Part shown: piece after piece, positions 1 to 8,355 of the stretch
How the letters are laid out: every line of letters begins with the position of its first letter
How positions within the stretch are numbered: the stretch's first letter is position 1
Source of the DNA: Psychrobacter immobilis
GTDB lineage: Bacteria > Pseudomonadota > Gammaproteobacteria > Pseudomonadales > Moraxellaceae
Reading direction: 5' to 3'
Assembly (NCBI GenBank): GCA_904846265.1
Contig: CAJHAA010000002.1
Span: forward strand, 62,001 to 126,000
DNA: 64,000 nucleotides
Position numbers and translations under genes: made by a program
The notes under the pieces: generated by a model
Told to the model about the DNA's origin: nothing
Seen by the model: the letters and a program-made list of their open reading frames with translations, nothing else
The model's database searches: none

Positions 1-62
1 TGTCTATCAGCTTGGGCGTGGAAAATTGTTAATGAAAAATCGGATAATCGCCTGATAAAATC

Positions 63-1112
63 CTACAAACCAACCATTTTAGTAATGATCGCATAATGGT
101 CTTCAAACATCATGGTGGCGTCAAGCTCAGCGAGTGGTAGCCAAAAAGCCGTGGCTGCATCGTCGCCGCCTTTCACTTTTGGCAAGCCTTTTGGGTCATT
201 TTTAAGTTGAAAGTAAAAGGCTTGGGTAATTGTACGACCACGTGCTGAGCGATATGGGTCATCAAAGGTATGCTGACTATGACAAGAGCCGCGCAATACT
301 GGTTCAGGGACTTTTAGGCGAGTCTCCTCACGTAGCTCACGGATACAGGCATCGAATAAGGTCTCTTTTGGATTTAAAAAGCCGCCTGGTAATGCCCACA
401 GTCCGCGCCCTGGCATGCTGCGGCGCTCAACCAATAGAATATGTCCTGACTGGACAATCAGAGCATCCGCTGTCATAAAGGTTGGTGGATAAGGCGCTGA
501 TTCCCACTGTCTTTTATATTTATCAATAAAGTCCGCTTCTTCGTGCAGATTTTGATATTCGTCTGTCTTTTTGAAGTCATTCAAAACCTTGCGCGTCGAC
601 TCAGGCGTGCGTTCAGGAGTCGGGGTCGCGCCCATTAGATAGCTATCACGAATTGGGGTGGCGGATAGATTGTGATAGCTCGGTACTGAGACGGACGCCC
701 AGTTGGGGAATAGCGATAAATAATATGAGGAGCTGTCTTTGGAATGACCAATCAAGCCGATATCAGTTTGCAAATCACCAGTGACAGACTTCACGCCTGC
801 TTGCACGTACTGTAGCCAGCGCGTGTCGTTGTAGAGTGCATCATCTAGAGCAACGCAGTGAATACGTGCTGCTTCTGCTGCTGAATATGCGCCTTTAATC
901 ATGGCAGCACGCTCAGCGACGCTGAATGGATTGCGTAAACTACGCGGTAAGTTAGCAGAGCCGATCAACATAATGACATTATCAGCACGCTTTAATGCTT
1001 CGTCGATAACCGCTTTATGTCCACGATGGAAGGGCTGGAAACGCCCGATAAAAACCAAATAACGATAGTGTTTATTGTCTTTAGCTGAACTTTGCTCTGA
1101 TGATTCGCTCAT
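63..1112 (-). CDS. nadM: Bifunctional nicotinamide-nucleotide adenylyltransferase / Nudix hydrolase
   Basis: Predicted to join NMN to ATP giving NAD, and to hydrolyse ADP-ribose or a similar nucleotide with its second domain. The N-terminal nucleotidyltransferase domain shows the motif GRFQPFHRGH near residues 23-32, which includes the HxGH signature. The C-terminal Nudix domain carries the box G-x5-E-x7-REx2EE (GGFLNPKETL followed by RELREET) near residue 245. This two-domain layout is the known NadM-Nudix family, cytoplasmic, in NAD synthesis and salvage. A GTG nine bases upstream is also possible, but an AGGA sits about 11 bases before the ATG and only two before the GTG, so I chose the ATG (349 residues). 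The domain calls are firm; the exact Nudix substrate is inferred from the family. Confidence 0.9.
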   Translation of the reverse strand: MSESSEQSSAKDNKHYRYLVFIGRFQPFHRGHKAVIDEALKRADNVIMLIGSANLPRSLRNPFSVAERAAMIKGAYSAAEAARIHCVALDDALYNDTRWLQYVQAGVKSVTGDLQTDIGLIGHSKDSSSYYLSLFPNWASVSVPSYHNLSATPIRDSYLMGATPTPERTPESTRKVLNDFKKTDEYQNLHEEADFIDKYKRQWESAPYPPTFMTADALIVQSGHILLVERRSMPGRGLWALPGGFLNPKETLFDACIRELREETRLKVPEPVLRGSCHSQHTFDDPYRSARGRTITQAFYFQLKNDPKGLPKVKGGDDAATAFWLPLAELDATMMFEDHYAIITKMVGL

Positions 1113-1289
1113 ATACGCCACTTTCCTACTACGGATATTTCATTGGTTAAAATTTATTGAGTAAAAAGTAATGACGCCAATACTGACACAGCCCATCACT
1201 CGCTGACAAGTATAAAGATGTTTAGAGGCGTGCGGTTTTTGGTTATAGTCCGTACCATGCTGTAGTTAGGCTACAACTGCACCGCTATT

Positions 1290-2249
1290 TTAACGGGCAT
1301 GCTGCTCAATCCACGCGGTAACTGTTGGCCAAATCTCTGTCGCCGCATTGCGACTGATCATAATGCGGCTGTGCGTATAATCGTCCAAGTCTCCATGGCT
1401 GAGCGAGTATTCTCGAAAAATATTGGCAGGGTTTTTAATGGGTTCAAAAAATAGCTGACAACCACGAGTAGGGGAGATGAAATTGTCGCCTTTTGCGCTG
1501 ATAGCATAGATAGGTATCGTGATTTTTGGCATCTGTTGCCGGTAGTCTAAAGGTGCATCATCAGCGGTGCATGTATCCATGCTGGTTGTCTTAAATGTAC
1601 GTTGCTTAAGAAAACTGCTGTTAAAGTTCTTTTGTAGATTCCAGTCGTACCACTGGTTCATCATATGATAGCTTTCATTAAAAGGTCCTAGCTTGATTTT
1701 TTTAGCAGGGATATAGCCAACCATCCGCGTGAATAATTTTGCTACAAGAATTTTAGTATGATTTATCGGATTTATTGCAGCGCCATAAGCTTGGCAGGCA
1801 AACATGCTGGCGCTATTAATTTTATCGATATAGCAGGGATGCTGGATCAAAAACATCGTTAAACCAACCCCGCCGCCGCTGTGGGTGACGCAATGTAGAT
1901 TATCGAGTTTTAATTCCTCAAAAAGATAGCGAAAAGTCGCTTCATAGTCATAGGTTGCAACCGTTTCGAAGTTGAATTTTTCTTTGGGTATTGAGCTTGC
2001 GCCATGACCGCGCCATTCCATGATGTAGCAATGATGACCGAGGCGGGCTAGATACTCAGCGATTTTCAGACAGGTTTGTTTGTCCGAAAACGTGCCGTGC
2101 GTCAAAAATATGTTTTGCGATTTTATGGCAAAGGTATTGGTGGTAGAGGTATCGCTCTTTGTTTCGTCTTTTGTATTATCCACAATCTTCCAAACGGCGA
2201 TTTGTTCGTCGTCTTTGGTCGTTACTAGATTCAGTGTTTGTGTCATCAT
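1290..2249 (-). CDS. Alpha/beta-fold hydrolase
   Basis: A 319-residue alpha/beta hydrolase of unknown substrate. The oxyanion-side motif LTHGTFSDK lies in the first third. The nucleophile elbow is THSGGG with the serine at residue 124, so the first position of the usual GxSxG is Thr instead of Gly. A late LSHGD motif near the C-terminus probably supplies the catalytic His. There is no signal peptide, so it is likely cytoplasmic or loosely membrane associated. It is separated by 168 bases from the nadM-Nudix gene on the same strand, and nothing in the neighbourhood specifies a pathway. A lipase, esterase or thioesterase role are all possible. Confidence 0.8.
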   Translation of the reverse strand: MMTQTLNLVTTKDDEQIAVWKIVDNTKDETKSDTSTTNTFAIKSQNIFLTHGTFSDKQTCLKIAEYLARLGHHCYIMEWRGHGASSIPKEKFNFETVATYDYEATFRYLFEELKLDNLHCVTHSGGGVGLTMFLIQHPCYIDKINSASMFACQAYGAAINPINHTKILVAKLFTRMVGYIPAKKIKLGPFNESYHMMNQWYDWNLQKNFNSSFLKQRTFKTTSMDTCTADDAPLDYRQQMPKITIPIYAISAKGDNFISPTRGCQLFFEPIKNPANIFREYSLSHGDLDDYTHSRIMISRNAATEIWPTVTAWIEQHAR

Positions 2250-2286
2250 AAGATTGATTCAACTAAAATATGAAGTTTCTGCTAGC

Positions 2287-2580
2287 TTAAATGTAATGTT
2301 TAACAATGAAAATTATAGTAATAAATATAAAGATGCTAAAAAATTGCGTTATAAAATAACGTTTGAACATCCTCTTTTCTTCGATATCTAAGCGATCTCT
2401 ATAGTCAATATAAAAGAATATCAACTGGAGTAATGGATTACGAAAAAATACCAACGCTACATGAATTTTGATATAGCGAGACATAATTTCTTTTACAGCT
2501 TTGGTATAGTCAACACCCTCCGGTACTAAAAGCGCGACGACTATAATAAGGGCAACAAGAATGCCTAATATAATGATCAA
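2287..2580 (-). CDS. Small hypothetical membrane protein
   Basis: A possible 97-residue protein with a very hydrophobic N-terminus (about residues 1-20) and a second hydrophobic segment at the C-terminus (about 76-94), separated by a basic region containing RDRLDIEEKRMFKR. The best start is TTG with an AGG about nine bases upstream. The composition looks like a membrane protein rather than a shadow reading frame, because there is no competing gene on the other strand over most of its length. I do not recognise a family. It lies 37 bases upstream of the alpha/beta hydrolase in the same direction and could be cotranscribed with it. Confidence 0.4.
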   Translation of the reverse strand: MIIILGILVALIIVVALLVPEGVDYTKAVKEIMSRYIKIHVALVFFRNPLLQLIFFYIDYRDRLDIEEKRMFKRYFITQFFSIFIFITIIFIVKHYI

Positions 2581-3108
2581 TAAGTAAACCTATAAGAAGA
2601 TATTTAGGACAATACACTTTACCTTGTAAATAGATCTAAAACTAGCGCTAGAAAATAGCAAGCATGATAAGTGCTTTGGTTGTATGGTTTCACACAGTGT
2701 TAGACATGCCATAGTATTCGGAAGAAAGTAGGTGGTTAGTTAGTGTTCTAGGTGCTTGATAATCACGGTAGCTGTCTTTATATAGTAGGGGATATATCAA
2801 TCATTAGATAAGCGCTATTTATCGTAACTATTTGGTCATTATTAATAACGCATTGATAAAACCGATAGCAGTCATTTGTGAGCATTTTGGTTTAATTCAC
2901 AGTAGCGCAGTCGGAATTGTCGGCTGAGTACGTTATAATAGCTGCTATAAATTGAGCAAAATGTTATAACAACGGCAGTCAACATTTTAAGACAACAGAC
3001 CGTAATGATTGATAACCCGCATAACTTATACCCGCTACCTGATTTTAAATTCACGACACAGTAGCCATGACAGATATAGCGTTTGTGTCATAACGCATAG
3101 GACATATT
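2581..3108. other. Intergenic region of about 530 bases without a recognised gene
   Basis: AT-rich spacer between the small membrane protein (leftward) and nfuA (rightward). It should hold divergent promoters. A 60-codon minus-strand frame inside it lacks a ribosome-binding site and any family resemblance. No strong hairpin or promoter pair stands out. Confidence 0.5.
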
Positions 3109-3792
3109 ATGAGTGAGCACAACCAAGCTGAGAGCCAACTAGACCAGTCAGCAGACTATGAATCAGCGCTAGATACTGAGCAAACTGTAGCAAAAAGCAA
3201 TATTACTATTACTGAGTCAGCCCAAAGCTACTTAGCAGATTTGTTATCCAAGCAGGATACCGATGGTATCGGCGTGCGTATTTTCGTTGAGCATCCAGGT
3301 ACGCCGCGTGCAGAGTGCTGTATGGCTTATAACCAACCGGGCGAAGAGGATAGCGCTGACCTACGTTTTACGTATGACAGTTTTTCTGCCTTTATCGAAG
3401 CGGCGTCCGTTCCTTATTTAGAGGATGCGGTGATTGATTATAATAAAGACCGTTTTGGTGGTCAGCTGACCTTCCGTGCACCAAATTCTAAAGTGCCTAA
3501 AGTGGGTGCGGATGCCAGTGTCGAAGAGCGTATCAACTACGTATTGCAGTCAGAGATTAATCCCGGCTTAGCGGCGCATGGTGGCGACGTACAGTTGCTT
3601 GAACTGATTGATGAAGAAGGCGTTGGTCTGACTGCGGTATTGAAGTTTGGTGGTGGTTGCCAAGGCTGTTCAGCCGTTGACATGACCTTACGTCAAGGCG
3701 TTGAAGTGCAGCTGAAACAACAAATTCCAGAGCTGACCCAAGTGATTGATGAAACCGATCATACCCGTACAGAAAACGCTTACTATAAATAG
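3109..3792 (+). CDS. nfuA: Fe-S cluster carrier protein NfuA
   Basis: Scaffold or carrier that accepts a [4Fe-4S] cluster and delivers it to client enzymes. A degenerate A-type (IscA-like) domain covers roughly residues 32-130, and a C-terminal Nfu domain covers about 145-220 with the cluster-ligating CxxC in [12 protein letters not shown] (Cys184 and Cys187). The length of 227 residues is somewhat more than the enteric protein because of an acidic, Gln/Glu-rich N-terminal extension of about 25 residues. It stands alone and is followed by a strong terminator. Identification is firm. Confidence 0.95.
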   Translation: MSEHNQAESQLDQSADYESALDTEQTVAKSNITITESAQSYLADLLSKQDTDGIGVRIFVEHPGTPRAECCMAYNQPGEEDSADLRFTYDSFSAFIEAASVPYLEDAVIDYNKDRFGGQLTFRAPNSKVPKVGADASVEERINYVLQSEINPGLAAHGGDVQLLELIDEEGVGLTAVLKFGGGCQGCSAVDMTLRQGVEVQLKQQIPELTQVIDETDHTRTENAYYK

Positions 3793-3845
3793 AAATCTCA
3801 GTAAAAGCCAAAGCGTTAAGTAATGTCTGAAGAGTTATTTTAATT

Positions 3846-3879
3846 AAAAAGCCAAGTTTTGATGAACTTGGCTTTTTTT
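3846..3879 (+). terminator. Rho-independent terminator of nfuA
   Basis: Stem GCCAAGTT (3851-3858) and AACTTGGC (3865-3872) with a six-base loop, preceded by five A and followed by seven T. It lies about 55 bases after the nfuA stop. Confidence 0.9.
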
Positions 3880-3927
3880 ATTGCTATGATTTGGTAGATT
3901 GTTTTTTAGCTGAATTTCCAGTGACAT

Positions 3928-3971
3928 ATTGTTGATTAATAATTTGTTGATTAGTCATTTATTGATTAATA
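3928..3971. repeat. Imperfect 15-base tandem repeat, three copies
   Basis: Three adjacent units: ATTGTTGATTAATA (3928-3941), ATTTGTTGATTAGTC (3942-3956) and ATTTATTGATTAATA (3957-3971). They share the core TTGATTA and end 25 bases before the metY start codon, so they lie in its promoter or leader region. They may bind a regulator or simply be slippage products. Confidence 0.7.
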
Positions 3972-3995
3972 ACTTTTATCGAAATAAAGGAATAT

Positions 3996-5321
3996 ATGAT
4001 GAGTGACGAACAAGCAGCCCAGCAAACAGCCCAAAAATCAGAGACGCCTCAACGTCTTGAGACCTTGGCGATTCACGCCGGTTACAGCGTTGAGCCAACG
4101 ACCAAAGCGGTCGCAGTGCCCATTTATCACACCAGCTCGTACGCCTTTGATAACACTCAGCATGGTGCTGATTTGTTTGATCTAAAAGTTGCAGGCAATA
4201 TTTATACCCGTATTATGAACCCTACCAATGCCGTGTTGGAGGAACGCGTCGCGGCACTCGAAGGCGGTATCGGTGCCCTTGCAGTAGCATCTGGCATGGC
4301 AGCCATCACTTATGCGATCCAAACCATCTGTGAAGCGGGCGATAATATCGTTGCTGTGTCGACCTTGTACGGCGGTACTTATAATTTGTTTGCCCATGCA
4401 TTGCCGCGTCAAGGTATCGAAGTCCGCTTCTTTGATCACAAAAATCCTGAGGCGATTCGTGATTTGATCGATGATAAGACTAAGATGGTCTTTGCAGAAA
4501 GTATCGGTAATCCATTAGGTAACATCGTTGATATTCAAGCGCTGAGTGATATCGCACATGAATATGGTGTGCCAGTGGTGATTGATAGTACGGTGGCGAC
4601 ACCAGCGCTATGTCGTCCTTTTGAGTTTGGTGCGGATATCGTGATTCATTCATTGACCAAGTATATGAGTGGTACGGGTACGTCGATTGGTGGGGCGATT
4701 GTCGATAGTGGTAAATTCGCATGGGGCGACTATCCTGAGCGTTTCCCGTTATTGAACACGCCAGATCATAGTTATCACGGTGTGAACTTTGTCAAAGACG
4801 TGGGCGCAGCAGCCTTTATCGCTCGTGCTCGTGTGGCACCGCTGCGTAATACTGGCGCGGCACTTAGCCCGTTGAATGCCTTTGGTATCTTGCAAGGGAT
4901 GGAGACATTGAGTCTACGTATGGAGCGCCATGTACAGAATGCCCAAGCCGTTGCAGAATATCTACGTGACCATGATAAAGTTGCTTGGGTGAAATATGCA
5001 GGGTTACCGGATCATCCTGAGCATGAGCTTGCCAAAAAATATATGAAAGGCACGCCTTCTGCTATTTTGACCTTTGGAGTCAAAGGTGGTCTAGAAGCAG
5101 GTGCGCGCTTTATCGATGCGCTGCAATTGATTACTCGTTTGGTTAATATCGGTGATGCCAAATCACTAGCCTGTCATCCAGCGACGACGACGCATCGCCA
5201 GCTCAATGAGCAAGAGCTCGCCAATGCAGGTGTGAGTACTGATATGGTACGACTATCGATTGGTATCGAACACATTGAAGATATCAAAGCGGATCTTGCG
5301 CAAGCATTAGCCTCGGCTTAG
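3996..5321 (+). CDS. metY: O-acetylhomoserine aminocarboxypropyltransferase (sulfhydrylase)
   Basis: PLP enzyme of the Cys/Met-metabolism family that makes homocysteine from O-acetylhomoserine and sulfide, in the cytoplasm. The family N-terminus ETLAIHAGYSVEPTTKAVAVP, the loop YTRIMNPTN and the PLP-binding lysine in HSLTKYMSGTG (Lys222) are visible. The length of 441 residues fits the sulfhydrylase branch, which is longer than cystathionine gamma-synthase. The start ATG is preceded by AAAGGA about eight bases upstream. It is monocistronic, between the nfuA terminator and a bidirectional terminator. Substrate (O-acetyl rather than O-succinyl homoserine) is inferred from length and overall sequence. 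Confidence 0.93.
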   Translation: MMSDEQAAQQTAQKSETPQRLETLAIHAGYSVEPTTKAVAVPIYHTSSYAFDNTQHGADLFDLKVAGNIYTRIMNPTNAVLEERVAALEGGIGALAVASGMAAITYAIQTICEAGDNIVAVSTLYGGTYNLFAHALPRQGIEVRFFDHKNPEAIRDLIDDKTKMVFAESIGNPLGNIVDIQALSDIAHEYGVPVVIDSTVATPALCRPFEFGADIVIHSLTKYMSGTGTSIGGAIVDSGKFAWGDYPERFPLLNTPDHSYHGVNFVKDVGAAAFIARARVAPLRNTGAALSPLNAFGILQGMETLSLRMERHVQNAQAVAEYLRDHDKVAWVKYAGLPDHPEHELAKKYMKGTPSAILTFGVKGGLEAGARFIDALQLITRLVNIGDAKSLACHPATTTHRQLNEQELANAGVSTDMVRLSIGIEHIEDIKADLAQALASA

Positions 5322-5339
5322 TACTAAACGCTTTCTATT

Positions 5340-5395
5340 GAACTGAGTAATGTGAACTGAGTAATGTGAACTGAGTAATGTGAACTGAATAATTT
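5340..5395. repeat. 14-base tandem repeat, four copies
   Basis: GAACTGAGTAATGT occurs perfectly three times (5340-5353, 5354-5367, 5368-5381), followed by a fourth copy with two changes (5382-5395). The array lies between the metY stop and its terminator and is not coding. Confidence 0.9.
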
Positions 5396-5412
5396 GTCTC
5401 ATGATTAATAAC

Positions 5413-5446
5413 AAAAAAGCCCATATCAATTGATATGGGCTTTTTT
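5413..5446. terminator. Bidirectional terminator between metY and the kinase gene
   Basis: A perfect 34-base palindrome, AAAAAAGCCCATATCAA followed by its exact reverse complement, giving a GC-containing stem with A and T tracts on both sides. It serves the two convergent genes. Confidence 0.92.
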
Positions 5447-5475
5447 TGTTATCGGCAATGACAGATTTTTATAAG

Positions 5476-6495
5476 TTAAGCAGATAGTACACGCTTTGCA
5501 ATATCTCTATAATCTTGTGAGGCCAATCGTGGTCCAAACTGTTGAATCACCTGCGCCGCCACTTCGCTGGCAAGACGACCACATTCAGGCAAGCTATAGT
5601 GCTGCGACAACGCGTATAAAAATGCTCCTGCGTAATTATCACCGGCACCGTTGGTATCAATGACATTAGTAACGATTGGTGTAGCAACTTCATAAATCTC
5701 AATCTCTGATTTATCATCAGCCTTATGGGCGATCGTTGCACCATTGGCACCATCAGTGACGACTGCCGTCTGGCAATACTCCAGCAGTGCGCGTGCGGCT
5801 GCCTTGACTTGTTTTTTGTCCGTAAAGAGTTTGGCTTCCTCACTATTACAGAATATCACTGCCACTTTATTGCCCAGCATATTGAGTAAACCGTCTTTAG
5901 CAAACTTCACCACGGCAGGATCAGCAAAACTTACGGCAATTTTTGCAGAATGAATCCCTGCTTGTTGACGCAACTGAGTCATGGCAGGCTGAATACTCTC
6001 AGTCATGGCCAAGTAGCCTTCTATATATAACCAGTCAGCTTGTGTCAGCGCATCAAAATCGACATTTTCTGCGGTGATTTCGCTTGAAGTACCGAGATAA
6101 GTTTGCATGGTGCGCTCGCCATCTTCGGTGACTGCGACCACACATGAACCCGTTACTCCGCCTGCATGGATAGATTTCTCTGAAGTTGCAACGCCTGCTT
6201 CATGTAAGTCTTTGAGATAAAACTCGCCTTGTTGATCATCACCAACGCGGCACGCATAAAATGGCTTGCCGCCTAAACTGGCAAAGGTATACATCGTATT
6301 AGCCGCTGAGCCACCACCAGCCTGCTTTGATGGTGCAATTTCTGCCAGCTTAAAATACGCCAACAATTGCTGTTGCTCGTCGATACCTGCCAGCGTCATA
6401 TTGCCTTTGGTCAAATCAGTCTCTTCTAGCGCCGCATCTGACAATACATATTCATGGTCAACCAATGCGTTGCCTATCGCCATTACATTGTACAT
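5476..6495 (-). CDS. PfkB-family carbohydrate kinase, adenosine-kinase-like
   Basis: A 339-residue ribokinase/PfkB sugar or nucleoside kinase. The family motifs are the N-terminal GGGSAANTMYTFASLGG and the C-terminal catalytic and anion-hole motif DTNGAGDNYAGAF, with catalytic Asp286. The protein resembles proteins annotated as adenosine kinase in related bacteria, but the substrate cannot be decided from motifs alone. The start has GAGGAG about eight bases upstream. It follows rsmI by 54 bases on the same strand and is probably cotranscribed with it. Confidence 0.85.
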   Translation of the reverse strand: MYNVMAIGNALVDHEYVLSDAALEETDLTKGNMTLAGIDEQQQLLAYFKLAEIAPSKQAGGGSAANTMYTFASLGGKPFYACRVGDDQQGEFYLKDLHEAGVATSEKSIHAGGVTGSCVVAVTEDGERTMQTYLGTSSEITAENVDFDALTQADWLYIEGYLAMTESIQPAMTQLRQQAGIHSAKIAVSFADPAVVKFAKDGLLNMLGNKVAVIFCNSEEAKLFTDKKQVKAAARALLEYCQTAVVTDGANGATIAHKADDKSEIEIYEVATPIVTNVIDTNGAGDNYAGAFLYALSQHYSLPECGRLASEVAAQVIQQFGPRLASQDYRDIAKRVLSA

Positions 6496-6549
6496 TGCTC
6501 ACTTCTCCTCAATGGTTTTATAACTGTCTTTAATATTAATATCCAAAAA

Positions 6550-7518
6550 TTATTTAGCTTGTAGCTCAAGTAAGCGCTGATATAGCGCATTCTTTTTGAC
6601 GCCAGTGATATCAGCGCCCAATGCAGCGGCTTTTTTAACCGATAAGTCCTCAAGCAAGCGCTGCAATAATTTATCATGAATACTGATGTCATCCGCATCC
6701 TGCGCCACATTCACGCCAGCGACGACCACGACTATCTCACCGCGCTGTTGATTGTCATCCGCTTTGACAAATTCCACCAAATCCCCAAGAGTGCTTTTAT
6801 GGACAGTCTCAAAGGTTTTGGTCAATTCACGGCAAAATGTTACTTCGCGCTCAGCGCCAAATACCGCCGCCATGTCTTCTAAACTGGCGATAATACGATG
6901 CGGCGCTTCATAAAATATCAATGTTTCAGTACGTGTGTTTAATGCTGCTAATTGCTTTTGGCGACCGTGGGTTTTGGCGGGTAAAAACCCAATAAAGCTA
7001 AAGCGGTCTGAGGGCAATCCTGCGACTGACAGTGCGGCAATGGCAGCAGAGGCACCAATGATAGGAGACACTCTAACGCCTGCGGCATGAGCGGCCTGTA
7101 CCAGTTGATAACCTGGATCACTGATGAGTGGCGTACCGGCATCACTAATCAAAGCAACCGAATAACCTTGCTCGATCATCTCGATAATTTTGGGTGTTTG
7201 AATGGCACTATTGTGTTCATGATATGCCCAAAGCTTGTTATGACCTTTTTGCTTGGTCGCGGTATCAGCGTCTGTTACGTTATTATCGGTATTATTTTTA
7301 GTGTTAGGAGCTTCTGACTCTTTTTCGTCGTCGGCTTTACTGCCTTTGGTATCAATGCCAAAATGCGACAATAGCTTACCTGAAGTACGGGTGTCTTCAC
7401 AGGCAATGATGGCGACTTGCTTTAAAACATCAATGGCATGTGGCGTCATATCGCTCATATTGCCAATCGGCGTGGCAACGATATATAGACAAGCTGGCAT
7501 CGCGGTAGGGCTGGACAT
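6550..7518 (-). CDS. rsmI: 16S rRNA (cytidine-1402-2'-O)-methyltransferase RsmI
   Basis: SAM-dependent methylation of C1402 in the 16S rRNA decoding centre. Family motifs include YIVATPIGNMSD at the N-terminus, SDAGTPLISDPGY, LPSDRFSFIGFLPAK, ELTKTFETVH and the C-terminal GVKKNALYQRLLE. The 322 residues exceed the usual length of about 285-290 because of a low-complexity, Asn/Thr/Asp/Lys-rich insertion at about residues 57-93, immediately before KLWAYHEHN. The ATG has GAGG about seven bases upstream. It is divergent from yraN, as part of a conserved rsmI-yraN-dolP neighbourhood. Confidence 0.95.
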   Translation of the reverse strand: MSSPTAMPACLYIVATPIGNMSDMTPHAIDVLKQVAIIACEDTRTSGKLLSHFGIDTKGSKADDEKESEAPNTKNNTDNNVTDADTATKQKGHNKLWAYHEHNSAIQTPKIIEMIEQGYSVALISDAGTPLISDPGYQLVQAAHAAGVRVSPIIGASAAIAALSVAGLPSDRFSFIGFLPAKTHGRQKQLAALNTRTETLIFYEAPHRIIASLEDMAAVFGAEREVTFCRELTKTFETVHKSTLGDLVEFVKADDNQQRGEIVVVVAGVNVAQDADDISIHDKLLQRLLEDLSVKKAAALGADITGVKKNALYQRLLELQAK

Positions 7519-7653
7519 GAAAACCTCGGAGTATTAAAAGCGGGAATTAAAATATGATGTGGCGCGCTGACTGACAAAACTGGTTAAAAATAGGGCTTAA
7601 GCAAAGCATAAAACACCATACCAGCATCTGCACGCGAAAGTGGCTAGTTTAGC

Positions 7654-8139
7654 ATGATGTGCTATGATAATTCTGAAATGTTAACCAGACCCATCGACCT
7701 TATGTCCAGTCATAAACCTTTGAACCTCACTTCACCAAAGCAGCGCCAAGGCAGTCTGTTCGAGCAGCAGGCGTATGAATTTTTACAATTGCAAGGATTG
7801 ATTTTGATTGCCCAAAATTGGCAGCAGCCCAAAGTGGGTGAGCTGGATTTGATTATGCTGGAGACAGGTTCAGCATGGTCGACACTGGTATTCATTGAAG
7901 TGCGTCAACGGCAGCGTTCAGGTTTTGGTGGGGCTGCACTGAGCGTGACGGCAAGCAAACAACGTAAAGTGATTAAAACGGCGCAATATTTTTTGCAACA
8001 GCATCCTGAGTATGAGGATTATGACTGTCGGTTCGATGTCATCGCTTATGATACGGTAGGTAATCATATTAAGACCAGTGGTCAAAACGCAGCAAATCAA
8101 CCACAATGGCTCAAAGGTGCTTTTATAGCAGATACGTGA
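7654..8139 (+). CDS. UPF0102 family protein YraN
   Basis: Predicted endonuclease-fold protein of uncharacterised function. The family core is visible: GSLFEQQAYEFLQLQGL, then KVGELDLIM and LVFIEVRQR, the last two matching the E-x-D...E-x-[KR] nuclease-like pattern, then SKQRKVIKTAQYFL. The first ATG gives 161 residues; an internal ATG at 7702 would give 145, closer to the usual length of about 120-135. Neither has a clear ribosome-binding site, so the start is uncertain. It neighbours rsmI divergently and a DolP-like gene downstream, as in many gammaproteobacteria. Confidence 0.88.
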   Translation: MMCYDNSEMLTRPIDLMSSHKPLNLTSPKQRQGSLFEQQAYEFLQLQGLILIAQNWQQPKVGELDLIMLETGSAWSTLVFIEVRQRQRSGFGGAALSVTASKQRKVIKTAQYFLQQHPEYEDYDCRFDVIAYDTVGNHIKTSGQNAANQPQWLKGAFIADT

Positions 8140-8355
8140 TAATAGGATGTAAAAGCAATCCAACTAGAAGGTAGTAAGTACTTATCATCAAATGAGCGTT
8201 ACCAAAAACCTAACCGCTGATAGTAAAAATTAAGTAAAGTAGCTAAGTTGTTATTAACTGAATTAACAGTTGTCAAAACAAACGTTACTAGATTAAAACT
8301 GGCTCAATCAATTGACTTTATACGATCGTCACACTCATGTTCTAAGAGGTAAATC

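Noticed and set aside
1..62. Gene fragment at the left edge
   Set aside because: The first 62 bases contain no clear open frame or start that can be assigned.
2080..2391. 103-codon plus-strand frame overlapping two minus-strand frames
   Set aside because: Overlaps the hydrolase with its recognised motifs; sequence is not protein-like and lacks a ribosome-binding site.
2872..3054. 60-codon minus-strand frame in the nfuA upstream region
   Set aside because: No ribosome-binding site, no similarity that I recognise, and it occupies the likely nfuA promoter region.
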